Program-made: the position numbers and the translations under genes
Assembly (NCBI RefSeq): GCF_003674065.1
Contig: NZ_RDBE01000007.1
Span: forward strand, 373,972 to 437,971
Origin: Nocardioides mangrovicus
GTDB taxonomy: Bacteria > Actinomycetota > Actinomycetes > Propionibacteriales > Nocardioidaceae
Reading direction: 5' to 3'
DNA: 64,000 nucleotides
Notes under the pieces: generated by a model
The model's input: only the letters and a program-made list of their open reading frames with translations
Database searches by the model: none
What the model was told of the DNA's origin: nothing
In this document: positions 24,719-32,653 of the stretch, one piece after another
Position numbering within the stretch: the first letter of the stretch is position 1
Layout: each line of letters opens with the position of its first letter

Positions 24719-26081
24719 CGCGCTCGCGGCGCCCGCAGGAGACGCCGACGCGCTCCTAGCGGCCGGTCATTCACTGCTCTCGGTGGCGGCGGCACTGGAC
24801 CGGCAGCGACGCGGCGTCGGCCGCTCGCAGCGGGCGGGGGAGTCCTGGAGCGGTCCGCGTCGCGACGGGTTCGTGGCCGCTGCAACGGCCACGCAGACCG
24901 GGTTGAGCGCCTTCGCCGACGACGTCGGGAGGATCGGGCGCCGCCTGCAGCACCTCGGCCACCTGCTGGCCGAGACCTCCGCCGAGGTCGCGCGGCAGCG
25001 GCTCCTGGCGGCGGCCGGCGCCGACGTCGCGGCGTGCGAGGACGCCGCCGAGCTGGCGAAGGACGCCTACGCCCGCGCGGCCGCCGCCTTCGCCGTCGCG
25101 GCCGGCGAGCCGTCGGCCTGGCGAGGCCACGCCGCCGACCGGGCCAACCGCGCCCGGCTGCCGCGCATCGAGGCCCGGCTGCGGGCGAGGCTGGACGAGC
25201 TCGCGGCGCGCCGCCACGGCTACCAGCCCTACGGACCCGGCCTCTCGATGCCCGACCGTGAGGAGGAGGACCTCGCCCGCAAGCTGCGCGCCCTGGCCGT
25301 GCTGCGGCGGGTGCTGCGGTTGCCCGGGCGGCAGCTGCTGGCCCTCGACCCGTGGCAGGGCCACGACCTGCACGCCGCGGTGTCCGTGGGCGACGTCGAC
25401 ACCGCGGCGCACGTCGCCGTCTACGTGCCGGGCATGACCAGCAGCATCCAGGACAGCCTGGTCAAGGCCGACGCCGCGATGGTCGCGCTCCGCGAGCGCA
25501 GCGTTGGCAGCAGCGGGGGAGGTGGGAGCGGGGCCCCGGACACCGCGGCGATCACCTGGCTGGGCTACGACGCGCCGCAGGCCGACGACGTGCTCGACGG
25601 CTGGCTCAGCGTCGGCTCCTCCCACCTCGCGCGGACCGGCGGTGACCGGCTGGCCGCCTTCCTGGCCGGGCTGCCACCGACCCATCTGACCCTGCTGGGT
25701 CACTCCTACGGCTCGGTCGCCGCCTGCTACGCGATGCGCCACCGGGGCACCGGCGTCGACGACCTGGTGCTCTTCGGCTCGCCCGGCACCGGTGTGGACG
25801 ATGTGGCGCGGTTGCACGTGCCGGCCGGGCACCTGTGGGACCTCTCCGCACCGGAGGACGTGGTGGCCGCCACCCAGCGGTTCGGGACGCTGCCGTCCAT
25901 GCTGCGAGGCTTCCGGGTTCTCGGCTCCGGCTCGGCCCGCGGGCACGTGCACTACCTGGACGCCGAGACGCTGAGCCAGCACAACATCGCCGCCGTGGTG
26001 GCCGGTCGCCCCGAGGACCTGGTCCTGGCGCCATCGATCAGCCAGCCCGAGCATCTCGCGACGTTCGGCGGGATGGGCTGA
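24711..26081 (+). CDS. WXG-domain alpha/beta hydrolase (DUF1023)
   Basis: This 456-residue protein has two parts. Residues 1-110 form a WXG100-like helical hairpin with Trp46-Ser47-Gly48 at the canonical position (ESWSGPRRDGF), followed by more helices to about 190. Residues about 205-450 form a DUF1023 alpha/beta hydrolase with the nucleophile elbow GHSYGS (Ser332), VLFGSPGTGVDD and a late His in HVHYLD. DUF1023 enzymes are actinobacterial serine hydrolases of unknown substrate, often tied to WXG-like domains. The gene overlaps its neighbours on both sides (8 bp upstream, TGATG downstream). Secretion through a type VII system is inferred, not shown. Confidence 0.82.
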   Translation: MADALAAPAGDADALLAAGHSLLSVAAALDRQRRGVGRSQRAGESWSGPRRDGFVAAATATQTGLSAFADDVGRIGRRLQHLGHLLAETSAEVARQRLLAAAGADVAACEDAAELAKDAYARAAAAFAVAAGEPSAWRGHAADRANRARLPRIEARLRARLDELAARRHGYQPYGPGLSMPDREEEDLARKLRALAVLRRVLRLPGRQLLALDPWQGHDLHAAVSVGDVDTAAHVAVYVPGMTSSIQDSLVKADAAMVALRERSVGSSGGGGSGAPDTAAITWLGYDAPQADDVLDGWLSVGSSHLARTGGDRLAAFLAGLPPTHLTLLGHSYGSVAACYAMRHRGTGVDDLVLFGSPGTGVDDVARLHVPAGHLWDLSAPEDVVAATQRFGTLPSMLRGFRVLGSGSARGHVHYLDAETLSQHNIAAVVAGRPEDLVLAPSISQPEHLATFGGMG

Positions 26082-26506
26082 TGGCCAGGTGGCTGCCGGC
26101 GCTCCTCCTCGTGGTGCTGGCGGCCTGCGGGTCGCAGCCCACGGCCGCCGCGGCACCCGATCTGCACGCCGTGCGGTCCGAGCTGGTGGCGGCCCTGGCC
26201 CGAGCGGTCGGGCCGCGACCCTGGCGCGAGGCGGCCTCCGGGCAGCGGGCGCTGTGCCACCGGGGTGAGCGCAGCTGGCTGCCGACGCTGTCGTTCGACG
26301 GCGGCTACACCCGCCGGCACACGGTGCGCGCGGTCGTCCGCCGCGTGGCGGCTCGCCACGGCTTCACCCGCACGCTTCTCGACGTCGACCGTCCCGGTCT
26401 GCTCGAGATCGACGTGGCCGACCGGACCGGCGCCGAGCTGGAGCTGGAGTCCACCCCGCACGGGACCCGGCTCTCAGTCGCCTCCGGCTGTCTTCTCGCG
26501 GAACAG
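26081..26506 (+). CDS. Lipoprotein coupled to the hydrolase; 3' end unresolved
   Basis: The ATG at 26081 shares its base with the hydrolase stop. The product has a lipoprotein signal (LLLVVLAAC, acylated Cys16) and about 125 further residues with two cysteines (ALCHRG and SGCLL) that may pair. The frame has no stop where the protein should end near 26500. It stays open through the whole antisense DUF402 gene and into the next, to 27910. The given end is therefore only the point where plausible protein stops. A lost stop, a frameshift or a real long antisense tail are possible. It may be a partner or immunity-like protein of the hydrolase; that is speculative. Confidence 0.5.
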
Positions 26507-27013
26507 CGCGAGCCAGCCCGCAGCGGTGGCGCCGTCGAAGGGAGGCTCACCGGCCTGCACGGCGGCCAGGACGCTGGTGCACGACTCCATGGCGTGCTCG
26601 ACGACGTCGTGGGGGTAGCCCAGCGCCGAGCGGTGCTCGGCGAACTCGTCCTCGTCGTCGATCCAGACCCGCCCGGTCGTGCCGCGGATGACGTCGAGGT
26701 CGAGGTCGACCGCACGGACGAGGTGCTCGCCCTGCCAGTCGCACGGCGTGGCGATGTCGACGTAGGTGTCGAAGGGGCGGGCGGCGTCGCGCACGGGGTG
26801 CGAGCCGTAGAAGGTGGCCAGCCACCAGTCCTCGTGCGGTACGCAGGTGACGTGGTCGGCCGCGGCGGTCTGGGTGACGCCCGGGCGACTCATCACCGTG
26901 CCCCGCACCAGCCCGCACCACACGCCGTGACGGTCGGCGCCCAACCGCATGGCGTCGAACTCCCAGTGGGGGGAGTCGGGCCATTTGCGGGTCTCGATCC
27001 TCACCGGGCGCAC
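26474..27013 (-). CDS. DUF402 (FomD-like) protein
   Basis: This 179-residue protein belongs to DUF402, whose characterised members (FomD-type) are metal-dependent nucleotide phosphohydrolases. Typical features are the aromatic/acidic cluster YVDIATPCDWQGEHLVRAVDLDLDVIR and the acidic pair run WIDDEDEFAEH that binds metal in relatives. The start is a GTG at 27013. Its 3' end overlaps the lipoprotein frame from the other strand by an uncertain length. The substrate is unknown. Confidence 0.82.
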   Translation of the reverse strand: MRPVRIETRKWPDSPHWEFDAMRLGADRHGVWCGLVRGTVMSRPGVTQTAAADHVTCVPHEDWWLATFYGSHPVRDAARPFDTYVDIATPCDWQGEHLVRAVDLDLDVIRGTTGRVWIDDEDEFAEHRSALGYPHDVVEHAMESCTSVLAAVQAGEPPFDGATAAGWLALFREKTAGGD

Positions 27014-27037
27014 GCGCCCGAGTATCTACCCCCGCCG

Positions 27038-27874
27038 CTACCGGCTCCGCTGGGGCAGGGTGCGGCGCGCGGCGGCGGTGAAGACGTCCTGGTACCGGGC
27101 GCCGAGCAGCTTGGCGAGGGTGTGCACGGCGTGGGCGTCCGCGCCGATGAGCACCCGCGGCCGGTTGTGGAGGATGCCGCCGACGATCACCTGGGCGGCC
27201 TTCTCGGGCGTGGTCTTGGCCAGCTTGGCGTCGAACATGTCGGCCATGTCGGCCAGGTCCTCGCCGCCGGTGACGCGACCGCCACGCACGATGTTGGTGC
27301 GGATGCCGCCGGGGTGGACGCAGCTGACGCCGACCGGGTGACGGGCCATCAACATGTCCTCGCGGACCGACTCGGTGAAGCCGCGCACGGCGTACTTCGC
27401 GGCGTTGTAGGTCGCCTGGCCCGGCATCGAGACCAGCCCGAAGAGAGAGGAGATGTTGACCAGGTGGCCGTCGCCGGAGGCGATGAGGTGGGGCAGGAAC
27501 TCCATCGTGCCGTGGACGACGCCCCAGAAGTTGATGCCCATGATCCAGTCGAAGCCGTCGTAGTCGATCTCCTCGATCGGCCCGCTGTAGCTCACGCCGG
27601 CGTTGTTGACCACGACGTTGACCCGGCCGAACTGGTCGGCCACGGCGCCGGCGTAGGCGCCGAAGGCGTCGCGGTCGGCCACGTCGAGGTGGTCCGAGCG
27701 CACGGCGCGGGCGCCGTGGTCCTTGACCAGCTCGACGGTCTCGGCGAGTCCGTCGTCGTTGACGTCGCTGACGGCGACCAGCGCGCCCCGCCCGGCGGCG
27801 TTCACGGCCACGGCGCGGCCGATGCCGGAGCCGGCGCCGGTGACGACGACGACCTTGTTGTCCAGAGTCCTCAT
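27038..27874 (-). CDS. Short-chain dehydrogenase/reductase
   Basis: This is a 278-residue classical SDR. The cofactor site TGAGSGIG (about 13-20), NNAG, the catalytic Ser in NISSLFG and the YNAAK dyad (Tyr and Lys) are intact. The Asp after beta-2 (AVSDVND) suggests NAD(H) preference. The start overlaps the monooxygenase stop by four bases (ATGA), so both are made from one message. With the monooxygenase it could oxidise an alcohol to the ketone that the Baeyer-Villiger enzyme then uses. The substrate is unknown. The frame continues open upstream but that part is antiphase to the monooxygenase and not a gene. Confidence 0.9.
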   Translation of the reverse strand: MRTLDNKVVVVTGAGSGIGRAVAVNAAGRGALVAVSDVNDDGLAETVELVKDHGARAVRSDHLDVADRDAFGAYAGAVADQFGRVNVVVNNAGVSYSGPIEEIDYDGFDWIMGINFWGVVHGTMEFLPHLIASGDGHLVNISSLFGLVSMPGQATYNAAKYAVRGFTESVREDMLMARHPVGVSCVHPGGIRTNIVRGGRVTGGEDLADMADMFDAKLAKTTPEKAAQVIVGGILHNRPRVLIGADAHAVHTLAKLLGARYQDVFTAAARRTLPQRSR

Positions 27875-29412
27875 GTGCTTGCTCCCTTGCTCGCGGTGGA
27901 GGTGAGGTAGGCGTCGGGGTCGAAGCTGCGCAGCAGCCGACGGAAGGCGACGGTGCTCATCGGCCACAAGGTGGTGTTGCGGCCGTGCTCGTCGAGATAC
28001 CAGCTGGAGCAGCCGCCCTTGGTCCACACCGTGTGGCGCATCCGGCGCTGCAGCCGGTCGTTCCAGCGTCGCTGCGCGGTGGCCTCGGGCTCGAGGGTGG
28101 TCAGTCCGCGCTCGTCCATGACGCGGAGCGCGTCGAGGAGGTAGGCGATCTGGGACTCGATGATGTGGACCATGCTCGTGTGCCCCTGGCCGGTGTTGGG
28201 CCCGACGACCTGGAAGAAGTTGGGGAACCCGGCGACGGTCGTGCCCTTGTAGGCGCTCATGCCGTGCTCGGCCCAGGCGTCGGCGAGCGTGCGGCCGTCG
28301 CGGCCCTTGATGTGGTGGGCGATGGGCAGGTCGGTGGTGTAGAAGCCCGTGGCGACGACCAGCACGTCGATCTCGCGCTCGCGGGTGGTGCCGTCGGCCT
28401 CGCGGGTGCGGATGCCGGTCGGGGTGATCTCCGCGATCGGGTCCGTCACCAGGTCGACGTGCGCTGAGTCCAGGGCGGGGTAGTAGTCGTTGCTGATGAG
28501 CATCCGCTTGCACCCCATCGTGAACTGCGGCGTGACCTTGCGGCGCAGCTCGGGGTCGGAGATCGAGCGCTCCAGGTGGCGACGGGCCACGAGCTGGGGG
28601 AGGGCCTGCAGGCGCGGCTGCAGGGTCAGGCCGGGCACCAGCGCCTCGCGGCCCCAGTAGATGCCGGCACGGTAGAGCCGCTGCAGACCCGGAACGAGCC
28701 GGAACCCCAGCTTCTCGACGCCGGTGTAGGCACGGTCGGGGCGCGGGGCGATCCACGGGGCGGTGCGCTGGTAGACGTCGAGGTGCGAGGCGAGCTCGGC
28801 CAGCTTGGGCACGATCTGGATGGCTGAGGCGCCGGTGCCGATGACGGCGACGCGTTGACCGCGCAGGTCGGCGGAGTGGTCCCAGCGCGCGGAGTGGAAC
28901 AGCTGACCCTCGAACGTCTCGATGCCCTCGATGTCGGGCAGCCGCGGCTCGGAGAGGCCGCCGGCCCCGCTGACCAGCAGGTCGGCGGTGACCGTGCCGG
29001 CCGAGGTGACCACGCGCCACACCCGGTCCTCGGCGTCCCAGGCGGCGTCGTGCACCTCGGTGTCGAAGCTGAAGCGGTCGAGCACCCCGGCCTCGCGAGC
29101 GGTGCGCCGCAGGTAGTCCCAGATCTCCGGCTGCGGGGAGAACGACCGGCTCCAGGAGGGGTTGAGCGCGAAGGAGAAGGAGTAGAGCTGGCTGGGGACG
29201 TCGCAGGCGGCGCCGGGGTAGGTGTTGTCGCGCCAGGTGCCGCCGACGTCGGAGCCCTTCTCGACGACCAGGAAGTCCCGCTCACCGCTCTCCTGCAGCC
29301 GGATCGCGGTGCCCAGCCCGGCGAAGCCGGAGCCGATGATCAGCACCCGGACGTGCGCCGGAAGTGCTGGGAGCGCCGGGAGCGGGGTCTCGGATGCGGT
29401 GGTGGCGGCCAT
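27871..29412 (-). CDS. Baeyer-Villiger-type flavin monooxygenase
   Basis: This 513-residue FAD/NADPH monooxygenase has the FAD-binding GSGFAGLG near the N-terminus and the Baeyer-Villiger fingerprint FxGxxxHxxxW (FEGQLFHSARW). The second Rossmann motif GTGASAIQ and the ATGF motif are also present. It probably inserts oxygen next to a ketone; related enzymes act on steroids, long-chain ketones or the prodrug ethionamide (EthA). The ATG at 29412 begins just before the conserved region. It is co-transcribed with the SDR and divergent from a TetR gene, an arrangement like ethA-ethR, but orthology is not claimed. Confidence 0.9.
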   Translation of the reverse strand: MAATTASETPLPALPALPAHVRVLIIGSGFAGLGTAIRLQESGERDFLVVEKGSDVGGTWRDNTYPGAACDVPSQLYSFSFALNPSWSRSFSPQPEIWDYLRRTAREAGVLDRFSFDTEVHDAAWDAEDRVWRVVTSAGTVTADLLVSGAGGLSEPRLPDIEGIETFEGQLFHSARWDHSADLRGQRVAVIGTGASAIQIVPKLAELASHLDVYQRTAPWIAPRPDRAYTGVEKLGFRLVPGLQRLYRAGIYWGREALVPGLTLQPRLQALPQLVARRHLERSISDPELRRKVTPQFTMGCKRMLISNDYYPALDSAHVDLVTDPIAEITPTGIRTREADGTTREREIDVLVVATGFYTTDLPIAHHIKGRDGRTLADAWAEHGMSAYKGTTVAGFPNFFQVVGPNTGQGHTSMVHIIESQIAYLLDALRVMDERGLTTLEPEATAQRRWNDRLQRRMRHTVWTKGGCSSWYLDEHGRNTTLWPMSTVAFRRLLRSFDPDAYLTSTASKGAST

Positions 29413-29431
29413 GCGGCGAACGTACCGACGG

Positions 29432-29450
29432 TATTGAACCAGCGTCAATA
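29432..29450. promoter_or_regulatory. Candidate TetR operator TATTGA-N7-TCAATA
   Basis: A perfect six-base inverted repeat with a seven-base spacer lies in the 72-bp gap between the divergent monooxygenase and TetR starts. Its AT-rich arms stand out against the local GC content and it probably overlaps one or both promoters. A second weaker repeat (TGAA-N5-TTCA) is at 29458-29470. Confidence 0.55.
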
Positions 29451-29484
29451 GCGTTGTTGAAACAGATTCAGTAAGGTGGGCCAC

Positions 29485-30111
29485 ATGACGGCGGCGACCA
29501 CCCAGCGCACCCGCATGCCACCCGAGCAGCGTCGCGAGCTGCTGCTCGAGCACGGCGTGCGGCTGCTGGCCACGCGGTCGCTGGAGGAGCTCTCGACCGA
29601 GCTGATGGCCGAGCAGGCCGGCATCTCGCGCGGCCTGCTCTACCACTACTTCGCGAACCTGCAGGACTTCCACCGCGCCGTCGTGCGCAAGGCGGTCGAG
29701 GACCTGGTGGCCATCACCGCGCCCGACGACGGCGAGGACCTCCTCGGCGTGCTGGAGCGCTCGCTGGCGGCCTACGTCGACTACGTCGTGGCCAACCGGG
29801 CCGGCTACCTCTCGCTGGTGCGGGCCGCCAACGGCGGCGACGAGGAGCTCCGGGTCGTCTACGAGCAGGCTCGCGACGCGCTCACCGGGCGGATGTTCGA
29901 GCGCGCCGCAGGCGAGCAGCGGATCGACGGGCTGACCGCGCTCGGGCATGCGGACACGCCCGCGACGCGGCTGATGGTGCGCGGCTGGGCCTCACTGGCC
30001 GAGGAGCTGGTGCTCGCCTGGGCCGAGGACCCCTCCTCGATGACGCGCGAGCAGCTGATCGCCGCGCTGGCGGGATCCCTGGTCGGCGCGCTCAACGCCG
30101 TCTCCGGCTGA
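29485..30111 (+). CDS. TetR-family regulator of the monooxygenase/SDR operon
   Basis: This regulator of about 208 residues has an N-terminal TetR HTH (about 15-60: ELLLEHGVRLLATRSLEELSTELMAEQAGISRGLLYHYFANLQDF) and an all-helical C-terminal ligand domain. The ATG at 29485 follows AAGGTGGG; a GTG at 29476 is less likely. It is divergent from the flavin monooxygenase gene, and the inverted repeat between them is its probable operator. Repression relieved by the enzyme's substrate is the usual logic for such pairs. Confidence 0.87.
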   Translation: MTAATTQRTRMPPEQRRELLLEHGVRLLATRSLEELSTELMAEQAGISRGLLYHYFANLQDFHRAVVRKAVEDLVAITAPDDGEDLLGVLERSLAAYVDYVVANRAGYLSLVRAANGGDEELRVVYEQARDALTGRMFERAAGEQRIDGLTALGHADTPATRLMVRGWASLAEELVLAWAEDPSSMTREQLIAALAGSLVGALNAVSG

Positions 30112-30124
30112 GCGGCCGGCAGAA

Positions 30125-30168
30125 CGGCTGGCTCAGCGGCTGGCTCAGCGGCTGGCTCAGCGGCTGGC
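30125..30168. repeat. 12-bp tandem repeat at the 3' end of the EAL gene
   Basis: CGGCTGGCTCAG is present in three perfect copies (30125, 30137, 30149) plus eight bases of a fourth. The stop codon of the EAL gene (30157-30159) lies inside the third copy, so each added copy offers another in-frame stop on the minus strand. Confidence 0.88.
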
Positions 30169-31296
30169 CAGGTGCGCCAGCACGGCGTCGACCCTGACGA
30201 CGCCGACGTAGCGGCCGCCGTCGTCGGTGCACACCAGCGGCAGGAACCGCGTCGGTCCCGGCCGCGACGTCGCGTAACGGGCGGCGGCGGTCACCTGGCT
30301 GCGCACCTTGACCGTGCCGGTGCTCTGCTCGACGCCGAGCACCCGGCCGAGCTCGTCGATGATGCTGGCCGGTCGGTGCTCGGCGTCCAGCACGACGAGC
30401 ACCTCGCCGCGCGGAGCCCGTTCGCCGTGACCCAGCGAGGTGGTGGTCGGCGCCTGCTGGAGCAGGTCGACCAGGGTGGCGCCGCCGTGCTGGGCGGCGA
30501 TCGTCTGCAGCAGCGCGGTGGTCTGCTCGCGCACGATCGGCCACTCCGGGGCGGGACGGGCGAGCAGGAAGCCCTGGGCCAGGTGGACCCCGAGCCGGGA
30601 GATGGTGTCCAGCTCGGCCAAGGTCTCCACACCCTCGGCCAGCAGCTGGGCGTCGAGCTGGCAGGCCAGGTTGGCGACCAGCTCGATCTGCATACGGCGG
30701 GTGGGGTCGCGGTCGACGCCGGAGACCATGGCGCGGTCGAGCATGAGGATGTCGGGGCGCAGCGCCTGCAGGTCGTGCAGACGCGTGTAGGTGGTGCCGC
30801 CGTGGTCCACGGCCACCCGGGCGCCGGAGGCGCGCAGCTCGCCGAGGGTGTCGAGCAGCTGGGTGCCGAGGTCGACGCCGGAGTGCTCGGTCAGGTCGAA
30901 CACGACGCGTCGCAGCGAGCCGCGCTCCTCGAGGACCTCGCGCACCTCGCGGGTGGCCAGCACCTCGGGGGAGACGTTGACGGTGAGGAACGTGTCGGCC
31001 GGCAGCGTGTCGAGCCGGGCGATGCCGGCGCGCAGCGTGGCTGCCTCGAGCCGGGTCAGTCGACCCCGGTTGCGCGCGGCGGCGAAGACGCCGGCGGGGC
31101 TCTCCTGGGCGGCACGGCGGAACCGGGCCAGGGCCTCGTAGCCGACGATCGTGCCGCGCGCCAGGTCGACGATGCACTGCACGTAGGCGACGACGCCTCC
31201 GGGCAGCAGGGCGTCCTCCAAGACGCCGTCGACGTCACCGGCACGGATGCCGGCGCCGACCAGCGGGGTGGCCGTGACGTCGCGGTGCGTGCCCAT
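30157..31296 (-). CDS. Degenerate EAL-domain protein with C-terminal CBS-like region
   Basis: This 379-residue protein has an EAL fold at about 30-275, starting YVQCIVDLARGTIVGYEALARFR (Glu54-Ala55-Leu56). The metal-binding Asp-Asp pair of active c-di-GMP phosphodiesterases is Asp-His here (VAVDHGGTTYTRL), and the KID lysine is Met (DILMLDRAMV). The late AEGVET motif is kept. Catalysis is therefore doubtful, and a c-di-GMP sensor or protein-interaction role is more likely. Residues about 300-379 look CBS-like (VLVVLDAEHRPASIIDELG...). AGGAGG six bases before the ATG at 31296 decides the start. The gene stands alone. Confidence 0.82.
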   Translation of the reverse strand: MGTHRDVTATPLVGAGIRAGDVDGVLEDALLPGGVVAYVQCIVDLARGTIVGYEALARFRRAAQESPAGVFAAARNRGRLTRLEAATLRAGIARLDTLPADTFLTVNVSPEVLATREVREVLEERGSLRRVVFDLTEHSGVDLGTQLLDTLGELRASGARVAVDHGGTTYTRLHDLQALRPDILMLDRAMVSGVDRDPTRRMQIELVANLACQLDAQLLAEGVETLAELDTISRLGVHLAQGFLLARPAPEWPIVREQTTALLQTIAAQHGGATLVDLLQQAPTTTSLGHGERAPRGEVLVVLDAEHRPASIIDELGRVLGVEQSTGTVKVRSQVTAAARYATSRPGPTRFLPLVCTDDGGRYVGVVRVDAVLAHLASR

Positions 31297-31402
31297 GCAC
31301 ATCCTCCTGCGCAGAAGTGGCGACGGGCCGTAGCGGAGGGCCTGTCGATATGCACAAGGTACGCGAAACGGGCAGAGCCTATGTCCGGATTGTCGAAAGT
31401 TC

Positions 31403-32653
31403 TCAGACCTCCCGAGCACCTCGCGCGAACACCCAGACCCGCATCGCCACGAACCGCATCACGGTCACCAGCAGGTTGGCCACGGTGAGGACGACGACCT
31501 CGACGCCGTGGTGTCCGTGACCGCTGCCGTTGCTGGCGTCGACCGCCCACAGCGCGCCGCTGGTGACCCCCAGCCCGATGAGGAAGATCACCAGGCCCTG
31601 GACCTGATGGCGGACCATCCCCTCGGGCCCGCTCACCCCGAACGTCAGACGCCGATTGGCAGCCGTGTTGCCCACGGCGGTGATGAGCAACGCCAGCAGG
31701 TTCGCCAGCTGCGCGTCCATCGAGGTCCGCAGCAGCAGGTAGATGCCGCCGTAGGCCAGCGTGGAGGCGACGCCGATCAGCCCGAACATCACCACCTGCA
31801 TCCCCAGGCGACCGCCGCCGGCGTCGGCGCTAGCCCGGCCGAGCCGGACGGCGACGTCGCGCACGGGGATGCGCCGGGTGATCAGGCCGCGGCCGAGCCG
31901 GGCGATGCCGCGCACGTCGTCGCGAGCGGTACGCCAGATGTCGACCCGGCTGTCGGGGTCGTCGGTCCAGTCGACCGGCACCTCGTGGATCCGCAGCCCG
32001 ATCCGTTCGGCGAGCACCAGCAGCTCTGTGTCGAAGAACCAGGCGTTGTCCTCCACCAGCGGCAGCACCTCGCGGGCGATGTCGGCCCGGATCGCCTTGA
32101 ACCCGCACTGGGCGTCGGAGAACCGGGCGCGCAGCGCTCCGCGCACCAGCAGGTTGTAGCCGCGCGAGATGACCTCGCGCTTGGCGCCCCGCACCACTCG
32201 CGAGCCCGAGCGCAGCCGGCTGCCGATGGCCAGGTCGGAGTGACCGCTGATGAGCGGCGCCACCAGCGGCAGCAGCGCGTTCAGGTCGGTGGACAGGTCG
32301 ACGTCCATGTAGACCAGCACCTGGGCCGCGGACCGGTTCCAGGCCCGCTTGAGGGCGCGGCCGCGGCCCTTCTCGGCCAGGTGCACCACGTGAACCTCGT
32401 CGTAGGCGTGGTCCAGCCGACGGGCCACGATGGCGGTGCCGTCGGTGCTGGCGTTGTCGGCGATCGTGACCCGGAACGACCACGGCAGCCGCCGCAGGTG
32501 GGCCACCACTCGCTCCACCGCCGGGGTCAGGGCCACCTCCTCGTTGTAGACCGGGATGACGACGTCGAGCACCGTCGCGGTAGCCGGCTCGCACGAGGCT
32601 CCGGCGGCGAGGCCGGCCACCGGATCGGTCCCGGACTGGTGGCTGGTGGTCAC
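31403..32653 (-). CDS. Family 2 glycosyltransferase fused to a GtrA domain
   Basis: This 416-residue protein joins two modules. Residues about 25-270 are a GT2 enzyme of the dolichyl/polyprenyl-phosphate sugar synthase type (VVIPVYNEE, DNASTDGT, YMDVDLSTD, then GSR and the cation-contact region). Residues about 285-410 form a four-helix GtrA domain (GLIGVASTLAYGG...). It probably makes a polyprenyl-phosphate sugar and helps flip it across the membrane. The GTG start overlaps the GT39 stop by four bases (GTGA), so it is coupled to that enzyme, which can use such a donor outside the membrane. Confidence 0.9.
   Translation of the reverse strand: MTTSHQSGTDPVAGLAAGASCEPATATVLDVVIPVYNEEVALTPAVERVVAHLRRLPWSFRVTIADNASTDGTAIVARRLDHAYDEVHVVHLAEKGRGRALKRAWNRSAAQVLVYMDVDLSTDLNALLPLVAPLISGHSDLAIGSRLRSGSRVVRGAKREVISRGYNLLVRGALRARFSDAQCGFKAIRADIAREVLPLVEDNAWFFDTELLVLAERIGLRIHEVPVDWTDDPDSRVDIWRTARDDVRGIARLGRGLITRRIPVRDVAVRLGRASADAGGGRLGMQVVMFGLIGVASTLAYGGIYLLLRTSMDAQLANLLALLITAVGNTAANRRLTFGVSGPEGMVRHQVQGLVIFLIGLGVTSGALWAVDASNGSGHGHHGVEVVVLTVANLLVTVMRFVAMRVWVFARGAREV

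Noticed and set aside
27875-29020. Upstream extension of the SDR reading frame
   Set aside because: The extension is a different frame over the monooxygenase gene. The SDR fold begins at the ATG at 27874 with its coenzyme motif, and the ATGA overlap explains the start.
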